From ZC4RG30 sp963777735 (GTDB lineage Bacteria; Pseudomonadota; Gammaproteobacteria; Steroidobacterales; Steroidobacteraceae), in contig CAVZRQ010000010.1 of NCBI GenBank assembly GCA_963777735.1, positions 1 to 64,000 of the forward strand: DNA of 64,000 nucleotides, in the 5' to 3' direction. Below are positions 18,345 through 29,002 of this stretch, one piece after another (the stretch's first letter is position 1; each line of letters begins with the position of its first letter). The notes under the pieces are model-generated. The model was not told the DNA's origin, did no database searches, and worked only from the letters and a program-made list of their open reading frames with translations. A program made the translations under genes and the position numbers.

Positions 18345-19973
18345 GTATCTTCCCCACATTCGTCTTCGGCAGTTCCGTGCGGAAATAGACGTGCCGGGGC
18401 ACTTTGTACGAAGTGAGGTGCTGACGCAGGTGCGCAATCAGGGCTTCAGCGGTGAGTTGAGGATCCTTCCTCACAACATACAGCGCGACCACCTCGCCTG
18501 ACTTTTCATCTTCTTGCCCGATGGCGGCGCTTTCGAACACGCCGGGGTGCTGGGCCGCAACGTCTTCCACTTCGTTCGGATAGACCTTGAAGCCGGACAC
18601 CGTGATCATGTCCTTCTTCCGATCTTCCAGGAACACGAACCCTTCATCGTTGATGCGGCCGATGTCGCCGGTTTTGAGCCAGCCATCGGGCAGCATCACC
18701 AATGCCGTTTCGTCCGGGCGGTTCCAGTAGCCGCGCATGACCTGCGGGCCGCGGACGCAGATCTCGCCAGATGCGTTCAGGCCGACATCGTTGCCGGCAT
18801 CGTCACGGATGGAGACTTCGGTGGAGGAAACCGGCAGCCCCGCGGCGCCGGTGAACTTGATGTCGTTGAGCCTGCATACCGTGACGACGGGCGAGGTTTC
18901 GGTAAGGCCCCAGCCCTGACTCAGCGGGCAACCTGTGAGCTTCTGCCAGCGTTCTGCAACGGCGCCTGTACGGCCATGCCGCCACCAACGCAGGCGACCA
19001 GCTTGCTGAAGTCGATGCGCTCGAAGCCGGGTGTGCCCATCAGCGCATTGAACAGCGTGTTCACGCCGTTGAAGACGGTGGGCGGGTACTTGCACAGGAT
19101 CTTGATGAACGCGGGGAAATCGCGCGGATTGGGCACCATGATGCCGGAGCCGCCGACACGCATGAACAGCAGGCAATTCGCGGTGAGCGAAAAGATGTGA
19201 TACAGCGGCAGCGCGATGTAATAAGTGCCGTAGCTGATAGTCGTCTGTTCGAACCAGGCCTGTGCCTGCATGACATTGGCAACCATGTTGCCGTGCGAGA
19301 GCATCGCGCCTTTGGCGACGCCGGTGGTGCCGCCGGTGTATTGCAGGAAGGCGAGGTCATCGTGTGTCAGTGGTACTGGTGTGGGTCGGCAGTTGTCGCA
19401 TTCCTGCATGACATCACGAAAGCCCAGCGCACCGGGGATGTTCCAGTGTGGAACCTTCTTCTGCACATGCCGCAACACGAAGTTGACCAACATCCCTTTT
19501 AACCGAGGGAGAAGGTCGCCCACGCCGGTGACAATGACGTGCTGCAGCTTTGTATCGGCTTTGACCTGCTGCACCACATGGCAGAAATTCTCGAGTACGA
19601 CGATGGCCGTGGCGCCGGAATCCACCAGTTGGTGGCGCAGTTCGTCGGCGGTGTAGAGCGGATTGGTATTCACGACCACGAGACCGGCGCGCAGCGCACC
19701 CATCATGGCCACGGGATACTGCAGCACGTTGGGCAGCATCAGGGCGATGCGATCACCTTTGCGCAGACCATGGCGCTGCAGCCAGGCGGCAAACGCCGCC
19801 GACATGCGATCGACCTCGGCGTAGGTGATGGCGTGGTCCATCTGCACATAGGCCCTGTGTGCGGCGTGCTTCGCGAGGGATTCGTCCACCATGGCGGCCA
19901 GCGACGCGAACTGCCGCGGGTCGATGTCGTGGGGTACGCCCGGAGGATAGGATTTCAGCCAGATCCGTTCCAT
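18316..19973 (-). CDS. fadD: long-chain fatty acid--CoA ligase (one frameshift)
   Basis: Activates fatty acids to acyl-CoA with ATP via an acyl-adenylate, at the inner membrane, as entry to beta-oxidation. Adenylate-forming motifs are present: YTGGTTGVAKGA (P-loop), GWGLTETSP, GDIGRINDEGF and KKDMITVSGFKVYPNEVE. The N-terminus MERIWLKSYPPGVP is typical of gammaproteobacterial FadD. The frame breaks at about 18968 between GGGMAVQ and AVAERWQKL. Adding one base (a CGC Arg codon would fit) gives 552 residues, so unlike the other shifts this one looks like a deletion. The gene lies 4 nt after tesA on the same strand. Confidence 0.92.
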
Positions 19974-19977
19974 GGTT

Positions 19978-20595
19978 TCAGCGCTCCAGCAAGGGCTTCA
20001 GGGCAGGCCAGACATTCTCCAGCACACGCGGCTGGCCCAGGGCATTGGGATGCAGGCCATCGGGCTGCATCAGTGTGGAATCGAGCGCGATGCCATCCAG
20101 CAGGAACGGTACGAGGGGAGTCTTGTGCTGGGTGGCGAGGCGTTGATACATGGCGGCGAACCCGGTGGCGTACTGGGGCCCATAGTTGGGCGGCATCACG
20201 ATTCCGAGCAGCAGCAGCCTGGACTTCGCTGCTCGAATGGCGGTGATCATCGCGGCGAGGTTGGCTTCGGCATCCTTGACCGGCAGCCCGCGCAGACCAT
20301 CGTTGGCGCCGAGCTCGAGAATGACCAGTGCCGGCTTGTGCAGGGCGAGCGCGCGTTGCAGGCGGCTGCGGCCGCCGCTGGTGGTTTCGCCGCTGACACT
20401 GGCGTTCACTACGCGGTACCCGTAACCTTGGGTTTCGAGCCGTTTCTGCAACTGGGCTACCCAGCCCTGGTCGGCCCGCAATCCGTAAGCTGCGCTCAGG
20501 CTGTCACCGAAGACCAGCAGGGTTCGCTCGCCGGACGCGGCGAAGGCGTTGCTGGTCAACAACAGAGAAAAGAGCAGTATCCGGATGGATCGCAA
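19978..20595 (-). CDS. tesA: arylesterase / acyl-CoA thioesterase I (GDSL hydrolase)
   Basis: Periplasmic SGNH hydrolase acting on acyl thioesters and esters. The blocks are visible: block I FGDSLSAAYGL (nucleophile Ser), GANDGLRG (Asn), and DGLHPNALGQ (Asp and His). Residues 1-20 form a short signal peptide ending NAFAA. The start is uncertain: the TTG at 20595 fits the signal peptide best, since no in-frame ATG lies close upstream. It would overlap the divergent ybbA start by 11 nt. tesA next to ybbA-ybbP is a conserved arrangement in gammaproteobacteria. Confidence 0.9.
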   Translation of the reverse strand: MRSIRILLFSLLLTSNAFAASGERTLLVFGDSLSAAYGLRADQGWVAQLQKRLETQGYGYRVVNASVSGETTSGGRSRLQRALALHKPALVILELGANDGLRGLPVKDAEANLAAMITAIRAAKSRLLLLGIVMPPNYGPQYATGFAAMYQRLATQHKTPLVPFLLDGIALDSTLMQPDGLHPNALGQPRVLENVWPALKPLLER

Positions 20596-21256
20596 GATTG
20601 TTCTCGAAGCCCAGGATTTGACGCGGAAGGTTAGCAGCCCCGAGGGCGAGCTGACCATTGTAAGAGACGTCTCGCTGCAGATAGTTGCAGGCGAGACGGT
20701 GGCGCTGGTCGGGGCTTCTGGCGCCGGCAAATCCACGCTGCTTGCGATGCTGGCGGGGCTGGATGTGCCCACGTCCGGACGCGTGCTGCTCGATGGGCAC
20801 GACCTGACCACAATGGATGAAGACGCGCGCGCGCGGCTGCGCGCCGATCGCGTGGGCTTCGTGTTCCAGGCCTTTCACCTGGTTCCATCGCTGACAGCCC
20901 TCGAGAACGTGATGCTGCCGCTGGAGCTGGTGGGTCGCCGTGATGCCCGTGAAGCTGCGCGCGGCATGCTGGCGAGAGTGGGTCTGGGTGATCGCACGGG
21001 GCACTATCCGCGGCAACTCTCCGGTGGCGAACAGCAGCGCGTCGCGCTGGCCCGCGCTTCCGTTACGCGGCCCGCGGTGCTGTTTGCCGATGAACCCACC
21101 GGCAATCTGGATACCACTACGGGCGCCAGCATCTGCCAGCTTCTGTTCGACCTGAACCGGGAGTCAGGAACGACTTTGCTGTTCGTCACCCACGACACGC
21201 AACTGGCTGCCCGCTGCGGGCGCACGTTGACGATGTCTGCCGGCAGGCTCATCTAG
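20585..21256 (+). CDS. ybbA: ABC transporter ATP-binding protein, YbbA type
   Basis: ATPase subunit of 223 residues of a LolD/MacB-like transporter. Motifs in order: Walker A GASGAGKST, Q-loop VFQAFHL, signature LSGGEQQRVA, Walker B AVLFADEPTG, and the switch His in FVTHD. It starts MDRKIVLEAQDL and is followed one base later by its permease. The transported substrate of YbbA-YbbP is not established. The gene is divergent from tesA with overlapping 5' ends. Confidence 0.93.
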   Translation: MDRKIVLEAQDLTRKVSSPEGELTIVRDVSLQIVAGETVALVGASGAGKSTLLAMLAGLDVPTSGRVLLDGHDLTTMDEDARARLRADRVGFVFQAFHLVPSLTALENVMLPLELVGRRDAREAARGMLARVGLGDRTGHYPRQLSGGEQQRVALARASVTRPAVLFADEPTGNLDTTTGASICQLLFDLNRESGTTLLFVTHDTQLAARCGRTLTMSAGRLI

Positions 21257-21257
21257 C

Positions 21258-23750
21258 ATGCGCAGCGCCCTGATGCTGGGCTTCAGGACTCTGGGCCGCG
21301 AGTGGCGCTCGGGTGATCTGGCGGTGTTGTTCCTCGCGCTGTTCGTGGCAGTGGCTGCGCTGACCGGTGTGGGGTTTCTGGCAGACCGCATTGAACGCGC
21401 CATGCAGCTGCAGGCCAGTGAAGTGCTGGGGGCGGACCTGCGCATGTGGTCGCCCGAATCGCCGGGCAATACCTACGAGCAGGAGGCGTCGCGTCGCGGT
21501 CTTCGATCGGCTCGCGTCGCCGCCACGATGTCCGTGGTGTTGAAGGGCGAGCTGACTCAGCTCAGCAATGTGAACATGGTGAGTGAGGGGTATCCGCTGC
21601 GCGGCAACGTGCTCACGGCGGATGTTCCATTCGGTGTGCAGGCGGTGGCGGAAGGCATTCCTGGTCCGGGAGAGGTGTGGCCGGATTCGCGGCTGCTCGC
21701 AGCGCTCGATGCGCGCGTGGGCGACATGATCACTGTCGGCGCGGCCGAGCTGCGCGTCACGCGGGCGTTGATTTCACGGCCGGATCAAGGCACGGGTTTC
21801 GCAGAGCTGTCGCCCTCGCTGCTGATGAACGAAGCGGACATGGAGGCCACGCGGCTGATCCAGCCCGGGAGCCGGGTGGGCTACCTCTCCCTGTTTGCGG
21901 GAGAACGTTCGCAGGTCCAGCCCTTCTCCGAGTGGCTGAAGGAAAACGTGAAACCCACGGAACGCTTTCGCGATATCGCGGAGATGAGTCCGGAAGTGAA
22001 CAGCGCCAGTGTGCGCGCGGCACGTTTCCTTTCCCTGGCGAGCCTGGTGGGCGTGCTGCTCTGCGCGGTGGCGATTGCCATGACGGCACGTCGCTACGTG
22101 AAGCGGCATCTGGATCTGGCTGCACTACTGAAGACCCTGGGCGCACCCCGATCCACGGTGCTGACGGTCAGCCTGGTGCAGCTCATCTGCATCGCATTGC
22201 TCGCGACTGCAGCCGGGTCGATCGCGGGCTATCTCGCGCAGAGCGGCCTGCTGGCCATAGTGCGCGACATGCTGGCAGTCGAGTTGCCTGACCCCAGCCT
22301 TCGGCCCGTGGTCATGGGGCTGGTTGCCGCGCTGCTGCTGTTGATGGGTTTTGCGGTGCCCTCCATGTTGCAGCTGTCACGCGTCCCCGCCATCCGGGTG
22401 CTGCGACGGGATATCGGACCGCCGCAGCTGGGCACGATTCTGGCGTATGGGCCCGCGGTGCTGGCCATCGGGTTGCTGATCCTGTGGGTCACTGGCGATC
22501 CGAAGCTGTCGATGTGGTTCCTGCTGGGGCTGGTGATTGCCCTGCTGACGCTGGCACTGGCGGCGTGGCTGCTGGTCAGTCTTGTCGGGCGTCTGCGTGG
22601 CCGGGTCGGGATCGCGTGGCGCTATGGCGCCGCCAATCTTGCGCGGCGTCGCGCCGAGAGCATCGTGCAGATCGTGGCGCTGGGGCTCGGGCTGTCGGCG
22701 TTGCTGCTCCTGGCGGTGATTCGCGGCGGGCTGGTCGAGGATTGGCGGGCACGTCTGCCCGTGAATGCGCCCAACTATTTCTTCGTGAACATTCCGCCGG
22801 AAGATCGGGTCGCATTCCAGGACGTGCTGGGTGCGGAAGGTGGCCAACTGTCGCGGATGTTGCCGATGATTCGCGGCCGCATGACGGCTATCAACGATGC
22901 ACCATTGGCTGAGCGCAGCTTTCCCGGCGGGCGGGGTGAGTCGCTGGCCACGCGTGAGCACAACCTGACCTGGTCCGATGAAATGGGCACGGGAAACACA
23001 GTCACGGAAGGTCGATGGTTTTCGGCAGAGGATCAAGGCAAATCAGTGGTATCCGTGGCCACCGAATTCCAGGAGAGCATGGAGCTCAAACTCGGCGACC
23101 GCCTGACCTTCGAAATTGCCGGCGAAACCGTGCGGGTAACGATCAGCAGTTTCCGCCGCGTGCAATGGGACAGCATGGAGCCCAACTTCTTCCTGATGTT
23201 CCCGCCAGGCCTGCTCGAAGGCACGGCAGGTACCTACATGGCGAGCGCGCAGTTCCGGCCCACGGATCCCGCCACCATCGCGCAGCTGGTGCGCCGCTTC
23301 CCGAGCGTCTCCATCTTCGATGTCGACAGCCTGCTGACCCAGGTGCGTTCGATCATCGACAAGGCCGTGCTGGCCGTGCAGAGCGTTTTTCTCTTTACGC
23401 TGCTGGCTGGAGTCGTGGTGCTGCTGGCGGCCGTGCAGTCCACCCGCGAAGAGCGACGTTATGAAAGTGCCATGCTGCGCGCGCTGGGGGCTTCGCGCCG
23501 CACGGTGTTGAGCGGCGTGCTGGTGGAGTTCGCGCTCATCGGCGCCATGGCTGGCACCGTGTCGGCGGCAGTGGCATCCGCCGGTGGCTATTTCCTGGCG
23601 ACTCAATTGCTGGAGATTCCTTACCGGGCGGACCTGCTGCTCTGCATACAGGGTGCTGGCCTTGGCGCCGTGCTGGTCTGCGTGGCCGGTTACCTTTCCA
23701 CCCGCAGCGCATTGTCGCAATCACCGATGTCTGTCCTGCGTCATGCTTGA
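21258..23750 (+). CDS. ybbP: ABC transporter permease, YbbP type (FtsX domains)
   Basis: An 830-residue inner-membrane permease. One helix near residues 23-45 is followed by a large periplasmic region. A first FtsX-type helix group (about 255-385) includes AAGSIAGYLAQSGLL, a middle helix pair follows (about 395-445), then a second periplasmic region and a final helix group (about 710-820). Basic cytoplasmic loops such as RALGASRRTVLSG are typical of MacB/FtsX coupling regions. Partner of the adjacent ATPase. Its stop overlaps the start of the next gene by 8 nt. Confidence 0.92.
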   Translation: MRSALMLGFRTLGREWRSGDLAVLFLALFVAVAALTGVGFLADRIERAMQLQASEVLGADLRMWSPESPGNTYEQEASRRGLRSARVAATMSVVLKGELTQLSNVNMVSEGYPLRGNVLTADVPFGVQAVAEGIPGPGEVWPDSRLLAALDARVGDMITVGAAELRVTRALISRPDQGTGFAELSPSLLMNEADMEATRLIQPGSRVGYLSLFAGERSQVQPFSEWLKENVKPTERFRDIAEMSPEVNSASVRAARFLSLASLVGVLLCAVAIAMTARRYVKRHLDLAALLKTLGAPRSTVLTVSLVQLICIALLATAAGSIAGYLAQSGLLAIVRDMLAVELPDPSLRPVVMGLVAALLLLMGFAVPSMLQLSRVPAIRVLRRDIGPPQLGTILAYGPAVLAIGLLILWVTGDPKLSMWFLLGLVIALLTLALAAWLLVSLVGRLRGRVGIAWRYGAANLARRRAESIVQIVALGLGLSALLLLAVIRGGLVEDWRARLPVNAPNYFFVNIPPEDRVAFQDVLGAEGGQLSRMLPMIRGRMTAINDAPLAERSFPGGRGESLATREHNLTWSDEMGTGNTVTEGRWFSAEDQGKSVVSVATEFQESMELKLGDRLTFEIAGETVRVTISSFRRVQWDSMEPNFFLMFPPGLLEGTAGTYMASAQFRPTDPATIAQLVRRFPSVSIFDVDSLLTQVRSIIDKAVLAVQSVFLFTLLAGVVVLLAAVQSTREERRYESAMLRALGASRRTVLSGVLVEFALIGAMAGTVSAAVASAGGYFLATQLLEIPYRADLLLCIQGAGLGAVLVCVAGYLSTRSALSQSPMSVLRHA

Positions 23751-25372
23751 TCGCCCGCGCTGGCGCCCGGCGAAGATGACCGGATGGTTTGATCCGAAGG
23801 TGATGTCGCAATCGGCAGTGATGCTGCTGACTGCCAACATCTTCGGCCGGCATTCCGACACGCGTTTGATTGAAGCGCTGGGCAGCCAGCCGCAGGGAAC
23901 CTTCGACTACAGCGATCGCCACGGCGACTTCTGGCTGGATTACGTGGCCGATCTGGGTGATGGCTGGAACCCCACCTATGCCATTGCCAACGCGATGGCC
24001 GCAGATGCGGTGCTCGATACGCTGCCGGGCAGTGTGCTCGTGATGGGTGGTGATCAGGTATATCCCTATCCGAGTCGTGAGGCCTATGCGCGGCGTACCG
24101 AATCACCCTATGAGGAAGCCTTCGCGCGGCGCCTGCGCAAGCCGGATGTGTTTGCGATTCCGGGCAATCACGACTGGTTCGACAGCCTGATCGCCTTCTC
24201 GCGCCTGTTCTGCCGGCCCGAGCGCGGCTTCGCCGGTTGCCCCACGCGACAGACGCGCAGCTATTTCGCGCTGCATCTGCCACAGGACTGGTGGCTGCTC
24301 GGCATCGACCTGCAGCTGGGTGCGGATTTCGACGAACCGCAGGTGCGCTACTTCCAGGAAGTGGCGGCACAGATGAGCGCCAAGGCCAATGTGATCCTGT
24401 GTGTGCCCGAGCCGCAGTGGATCTACGAGTGCACGTATCCGGGCTATGAGGCCTACACCACGCGCACGCTGGAATATTTCCGCAACGAGCTGATCAAGAC
24501 GGCCCGTCGCGCTGACCATCACGGGCGATCTGCATTTCTACCGGCGGCATTCGAACGCTGCGGGGGAGCACAAGGTGATCGCCGGTGGCGGCGGGGCATT
24601 CCTGCATCCCACGCATCGCCCCGATGTGCAGCAGCTGCAGGATGGATTTACCGAACAGGCCTGTTATCCGGAAAAGGCCGCCTCCGCGAAACTGGCCTGG
24701 CGCAATCTGCTGTTTCCGGCGTTGAACCCGAAAGCCTGCCTGCTGCCGGCGCTGGTCTATGTGCTGTCTGCCTGGTTCGCTTCATCGCGGCTGAACCTCG
24801 CGGATCTCGACACCTTCGGGCATGCCGTGAGCAGCGCGCTGCGGGTGGCGATCCGCGATCCGATCAGTGGCCTGTGGCTGATGTTCGTGATGGCCGGGCT
24901 CGTGTTCTTCACCGACACGCATTCACGCGTGTATCGGCTGGTGGGTGGCGGCCTGCATGCCATGGCGCATCTGTTCGCGGCACTGGCGCTGGCGTGGCTG
25001 GCCATGCACTTCACGATACTGGTGCTCGGCCTGGAGTACGGCACGCCCTTGCAGATGCTGCTGACCGGCGCGCTGACCTTCATCGGTGGCGGGCTGGTGG
25101 GTGGCCTCATCATCGGCCTTTATCTGCTGATTTCCATCAGCCTGTTCGGGCGGCACAACAACGAAGCCTTCTCGGCGCTGCGCGTGCAGGATTACAAGCA
25201 GTGGCTGCGATTGCGCATCGACTCCGCCGGGGTGCTGTCGGTGTGGTCGCTGGCGCTCGACAAGGTGCCGCGGCACTGGCGCGCGGATGTAGCGGGCCGA
25301 CCGGTTGCGGATGACCCGCGCGCTACGGAGCCGCGCGTGGTCGATCGCTTCAGTGTGCCACCGCGAACTTAG
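23743..25372 (+). CDS. metallophosphoesterase with C-terminal membrane domain (one frameshift)
   Basis: The N-terminal half is a calcineurin-like phosphoesterase: GGDQVYPYPSREAY, IPGNHDWFDS and GDLHFYRRHS supply metal ligands. The C-terminal part (from about residue 330) has four or five hydrophobic helices (for example LLPALVYVLSAWF, LWLMFVMAGLVFF, LFAALALAWLAMH and LIIGLYLLISISLF), so the catalytic domain is probably tethered to the inner membrane. The frame breaks near 24511; removing one C after KTA gives VALTITGDLHF and a 542-residue protein. The start overlaps ybbP. The substrate is unknown. The 3' end overlaps the convergent next gene by 23 nt. Confidence 0.8.
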
Positions 25373-26045
25373 CCCAGGCCTGCGGTGCGGGCGCGCCCCG
25401 CCAGTCCAGACCCTCGAAGGTCAGTTCGTATTCGCCGGGACCAATGGCCGAGCTGTTCAGCGCAATGCGCAGATGGCCGTTGGAATCGCGGGTGAGGTTC
25501 GAGAGCACCGCGACGCGCCCCTGATCGACGCGGTCGACGGTGACGCGGAAATTGTTGAAGGTGGACCAGGAGACATCGACCTTGAAATCCGCCATCTCGG
25601 TATCGCGGCCGCCGATGGTCACCATGCTGCGCGCCACCGGGCCGGTGCGCGATGGCTCGACAACGATGGGTCGTGTCTTCTTGGAAGGCTGCAGTGGCTG
25701 GGTCTCCACATCCTTGGTCAGCACGGCGATCTGCTGATCCTTCTTCTGGCCGGAGAGCAGCAGCATCAGCACGGCAATCAGCAGTGTGCCCGCCAGCGCC
25801 GTGACCAGCGCGATGGCCAGCGGCTTCTGGTAGAAGGCCAGTGGCTTCTCGGCCCAGGGCTGCGGTTCACCGGAGGCATCCAGCAACCGCAGTGCGGCGT
25901 TGATGCGATCCGCCATGCCCAGTTCAGTCAGCGTTAAGGGGTTTTCCCTACAATAACGTTCGAAATCCTGAGCTCCCTTGAGCGGCAGTTTTCCGCTCAG
26001 ATAGCGCTCGATGATCTGGTTCTGCTGGATAAAAGTGGCGTCCAT
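25350..26045 (-). CDS. hypothetical single-pass membrane protein
   Basis: A 231-residue protein. Residues 1-65 are cytoplasmic and helical (QNQIIERYLSGKLPLKGAQD, resembling the start of anti-sigma/zinc-finger-like membrane proteins but without the Cys/His set). One transmembrane helix lies at about 76-98 (ALVTALAGTLLIAVLMLLL). The periplasmic part ends in a beta-rich domain (EYELTFEGLDW). It is divergent from the DUF4139 protein gene, which starts 66 nt away, so the two may share a promoter region. No function assigned. Confidence 0.65.
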   Translation of the reverse strand: MDATFIQQNQIIERYLSGKLPLKGAQDFERYCRENPLTLTELGMADRINAALRLLDASGEPQPWAEKPLAFYQKPLAIALVTALAGTLLIAVLMLLLSGQKKDQQIAVLTKDVETQPLQPSKKTRPIVVEPSRTGPVARSMVTIGGRDTEMADFKVDVSWSTFNNFRVTVDRVDQGRVAVLSNLTRDSNGHLRIALNSSAIGPGEYELTFEGLDWRGAPAPQAWAKFAVAH

Positions 26046-26111
26046 TTGGGTATATCGTGCACGGGGCAGCTGGCATCGACACGGCTTGCCTCACAGTTTT
26101 CCATATTCAGG

Positions 26112-27678
26112 ATGATGACCATGTCAAAACACCGCTTCACATCACCCGCTCCTGGCGCCCTGATGGCCGCCACCATGGCTCTGGGAGCCTCCAGCGGGGC
26201 AATGGGCGCGGCCGCACCGGCCACCACCCCGGCCCCGGACGACGTCGCCATCACGATCTACAGCTCGGCCGCGCCGGGCGCAGTCTCGCCGGAGTACTAC
26301 CGGCCTCTGCCTGGTCAGGGAACGCCCAATGCCATGGGCGTGCCCGGCTATGCGATGGTGCGCCAGGAACGTGGGGTGCAGCTCGCCAGCGGCCGTTCGC
26401 AGCTGCGCTTCACCGATGTGGCGGCCCTGATCGACCCGACCACGGTGACCTTCACCTCGCTCACCGATCCGGCCACCCGCGTGCTGGAGCAGAACTTCCA
26501 GTTCGATCTGGTGAGCACCGACAAGCTGCTGCTGAAATACATCGACAAGCCGCTGACCGTGGAGCGCAACACGGGCAGCAGCACCAGCACGGCCAGCGGC
26601 ACGCTGCTGTCGTCGGTCGATGGCCTGGTGCTGCGCGGCAACGACGGCATGATCACGGCGCTGCGCGATTACTCCGCGCTGCGCTTCCAGGAACTGCCGG
26701 GCGGGCTCATCACGCGTCCGACGCTGCTGTGGGACATCAACTCGCCGCGCGGCGGTGCGCACAAGGCGCGCGTCACCTACCAGACGGGCGGCATCACCTG
26801 GTGGGCGGATTACAACCTGATCTTCACGGCCGGCAAGGATGCGAACAACGGGTTCATCGATCTCGCGGCCTGGGTCAGCATCATCAACCAGTCCGGCGCC
26901 ACGTATCCGGATGCGAAGCTGAAGCTGATCGCCGGCGAGGTGAATCGCGCGCCACAGCCTTCGCCACGCGTGATGACCATGGCGATGGAGGCGCGCGGGG
27001 GCGAGAAGGATAGCGGCTTCGAAGAAAAGGCCTTCGACGAGTTCCATCTCTACACGCTCGGCCGTCGCACCACGCTGCCGAACAATTCGACCAAGCAGAT
27101 CGAGCTGTTCGACCAGGCCAGCAAGATTCCGGCGCAGCGGTTGCTGGTGCTGTCGAATGCCCTGGGTTATTTCGGCGGCGGGCGGTACGAAGATCCGAAC
27201 TTCCCGGCCACCGGCGAGAACAAGGTGGATGCCTACCTGGAGTTCCGCAACGACAAGGCCTCGGGCCTCGGCGTGCCGCTTGCCTGCCGGGCGCATCCGC
27301 GTGTCGCGGCTGGATGCGGCCGACAGTTCGCTGGAGTTCATCGGCGAGGATGTCATCGGCCACACGCCGCGCGATGAACGCGTGCGCGTGAAGCTGGGTT
27401 CCGCCTTCGATGTGGTGGGCGAGCGCAAGCAGGTGGATTTCCGCACCGACAGCCGCGCGCGCTGGATCGAAGAGGAGATCGAGGTCGAGGTGCGCAACCA
27501 CAAGGACGAAGACGTGGAAGTGCAGGTGCGCGAGTTCCTGTTCCGCTGGAGCAACTGGCAGATCCTCTCGAGCAGCCAGGCCTTCACGAAGGAAGATGCG
27601 CGCACCATCCTGTTCCCGGTGAAAGTCCCGAAGAACAGCAACAGGACCGTGAAGTATCGGGTGCGTTACAGCTGGTAG
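26112..27678 (+). CDS. DUF4139 domain-containing exported protein (one frameshift)
   Basis: The N-terminus carries a signal peptide (ALMAATMALGASSGAMGA). The body has the DUF4139 layout: GVQLASGRSQLRFTDVAALI, then LLWDINSPRGGAHKARVTYQ, GGITWWADYNL, and a C-terminal immunoglobulin-like part with EEEIEVEVRNHKDEDVEV. The ending NRTVKYRVRYSW is typical. The frame breaks near 27284; removing one T makes GLGVPLPAGRIRVSRLDAAD continuous and the protein about 521 residues. Starts at 26112 or 26121 are both possible. The role of this family is not known. Confidence 0.8.
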
Positions 27679-27718
27679 CGGCAACGCCCGGGCGGCGCCT
27701 GGGCCAGGACCAGCGCCG

Positions 27719-28921
27719 TCAGTAGTGGCGCTTCACCGGTTCGGTGAGGCGCAGCGAGGCCAGCTCGGTGATCGGCAGCGGGCCTTCCATCAGGTAGCCC
27801 TGCGCGAAGTCCACCCCGATGGCCGACAGCCACTGCCGTGCCGTGGGCGATTCGATGCGCTTGGCGACGCAGTGCATGCCCAGCACGCGCGAGCCATGCG
27901 AGATCGCCGCCACCTGCGCCTGCGCCACCTTGTCTTTCAGCGCGGCCACCGTCAGCGAAGAATCGATCTTGAGCATCCGTACCGCGCGCTGCCGCAGCAT
28001 GGGCAGCACTTCGGAGTGGAAGGTGAAATCGTCGATGACCACATGGCAGCCGGCCTTCTCGCTGAACTGGATGAAGCGCAGGGCCTGCTCCGGATATTTG
28101 CGGCACTGGTTCTCGCGGATCTCGAAGCCGAGCAGGCGCGGATTGATGCGCGCGTCGCGCAGCGCCTTTTCCACGAAGCCCATGAAGGAATCGTCGAGCA
28201 GGGCGCCGGTGGAAAGGTTGACCGAGAAGGCCGCGGGATCCACATCCAGCTGGGCGCGATTGCGGGTCAGCCACTGGCACAGTTCGCTGACCACCACGCG
28301 GTCGAGCTTGCCGCCACTGGCGGGATCTTCGGCGCGGTCGAGCATGTCGCGCGGGGCTTCCTGCGGCGCGGAGTCGACGGTGTCGGCGCGCAGCAGCACT
28401 TCATAGCGGCGCGTGCGGCCGGTGCTGCGCAGCTTCACCAGTTGCTGCACGAACAACGTGACCGGCTGGCCCTCGTGCTCGGCAACGGAATGGACGGCGC
28501 GGGGTTTCTCACCGGCCAGGCGCAGCGCCAGACGCTGCAGCAGCCGCGCAAACTGGGGCATGGTGATGCGCTCGCCGGTGCGACCACCGAGGCTGCGCAG
28601 GTTCACGTCGAGCAGCAGCGAGCCATGCAGGGCGCCGCGTGGATCGCGGGCGGCATAGGCCACGAGGCCACGGCCCTTGCCGATCTCGCGTTCGAAGGTG
28701 GCGCGTGAAGGCTCGAGCGCGAAGCAATCCAGCGCATCCAGCATGAAGCTCTGCTCGGCCCGGTCGATGTTGCCGGCGGAGATCCAGACGGGGGCGCCGG
28801 TGGCGTCATGCACGGAGGTGCGGTACACGTCCGAGCCGGACATGGCCGCGCCGATTTCCAGGGCTACTTCCTCGACTTTCGTCGGCAGCGATTTGATGGT
28901 GGTGACTTCGTCCGATGACAT
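27719..28921 (-). CDS. EAL-domain protein, probably catalytically degenerate
   Basis: A 400-residue protein with an N-terminal region of about 150 residues of unknown type and a C-terminal EAL domain. EAL landmarks: YEVLLR (motif Glu kept), FSVNLSTGALL (Asn kept), IDDF (both Asp kept), MLKIDSSL (Lys kept) and DFAQGYLMEGPL (Gln kept). However, the loop-6 motif DDFGTGYSS is replaced by DDFTFHSEV, and the usual AEGVE reads AKRIE, losing the Glu used as general base. It is probably a c-di-GMP sensor or a purely structural EAL domain rather than a phosphodiesterase. Divergent from the LysR gene. Confidence 0.8.
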   Translation of the reverse strand: MSSDEVTTIKSLPTKVEEVALEIGAAMSGSDVYRTSVHDATGAPVWISAGNIDRAEQSFMLDALDCFALEPSRATFEREIGKGRGLVAYAARDPRGALHGSLLLDVNLRSLGGRTGERITMPQFARLLQRLALRLAGEKPRAVHSVAEHEGQPVTLFVQQLVKLRSTGRTRRYEVLLRADTVDSAPQEAPRDMLDRAEDPASGGKLDRVVVSELCQWLTRNRAQLDVDPAAFSVNLSTGALLDDSFMGFVEKALRDARINPRLLGFEIRENQCRKYPEQALRFIQFSEKAGCHVVIDDFTFHSEVLPMLRQRAVRMLKIDSSLTVAALKDKVAQAQVAAISHGSRVLGMHCVAKRIESPTARQWLSAIGVDFAQGYLMEGPLPITELASLRLTEPVKRHY

Positions 28922-29002
28922 GCGCGAAGTCTGGCCATTGCCGACTCAACGCGACGTGATGCACCCCGCAGGTGCGGATTAACCAGCGCAGGCGCTACAA
29001 TA

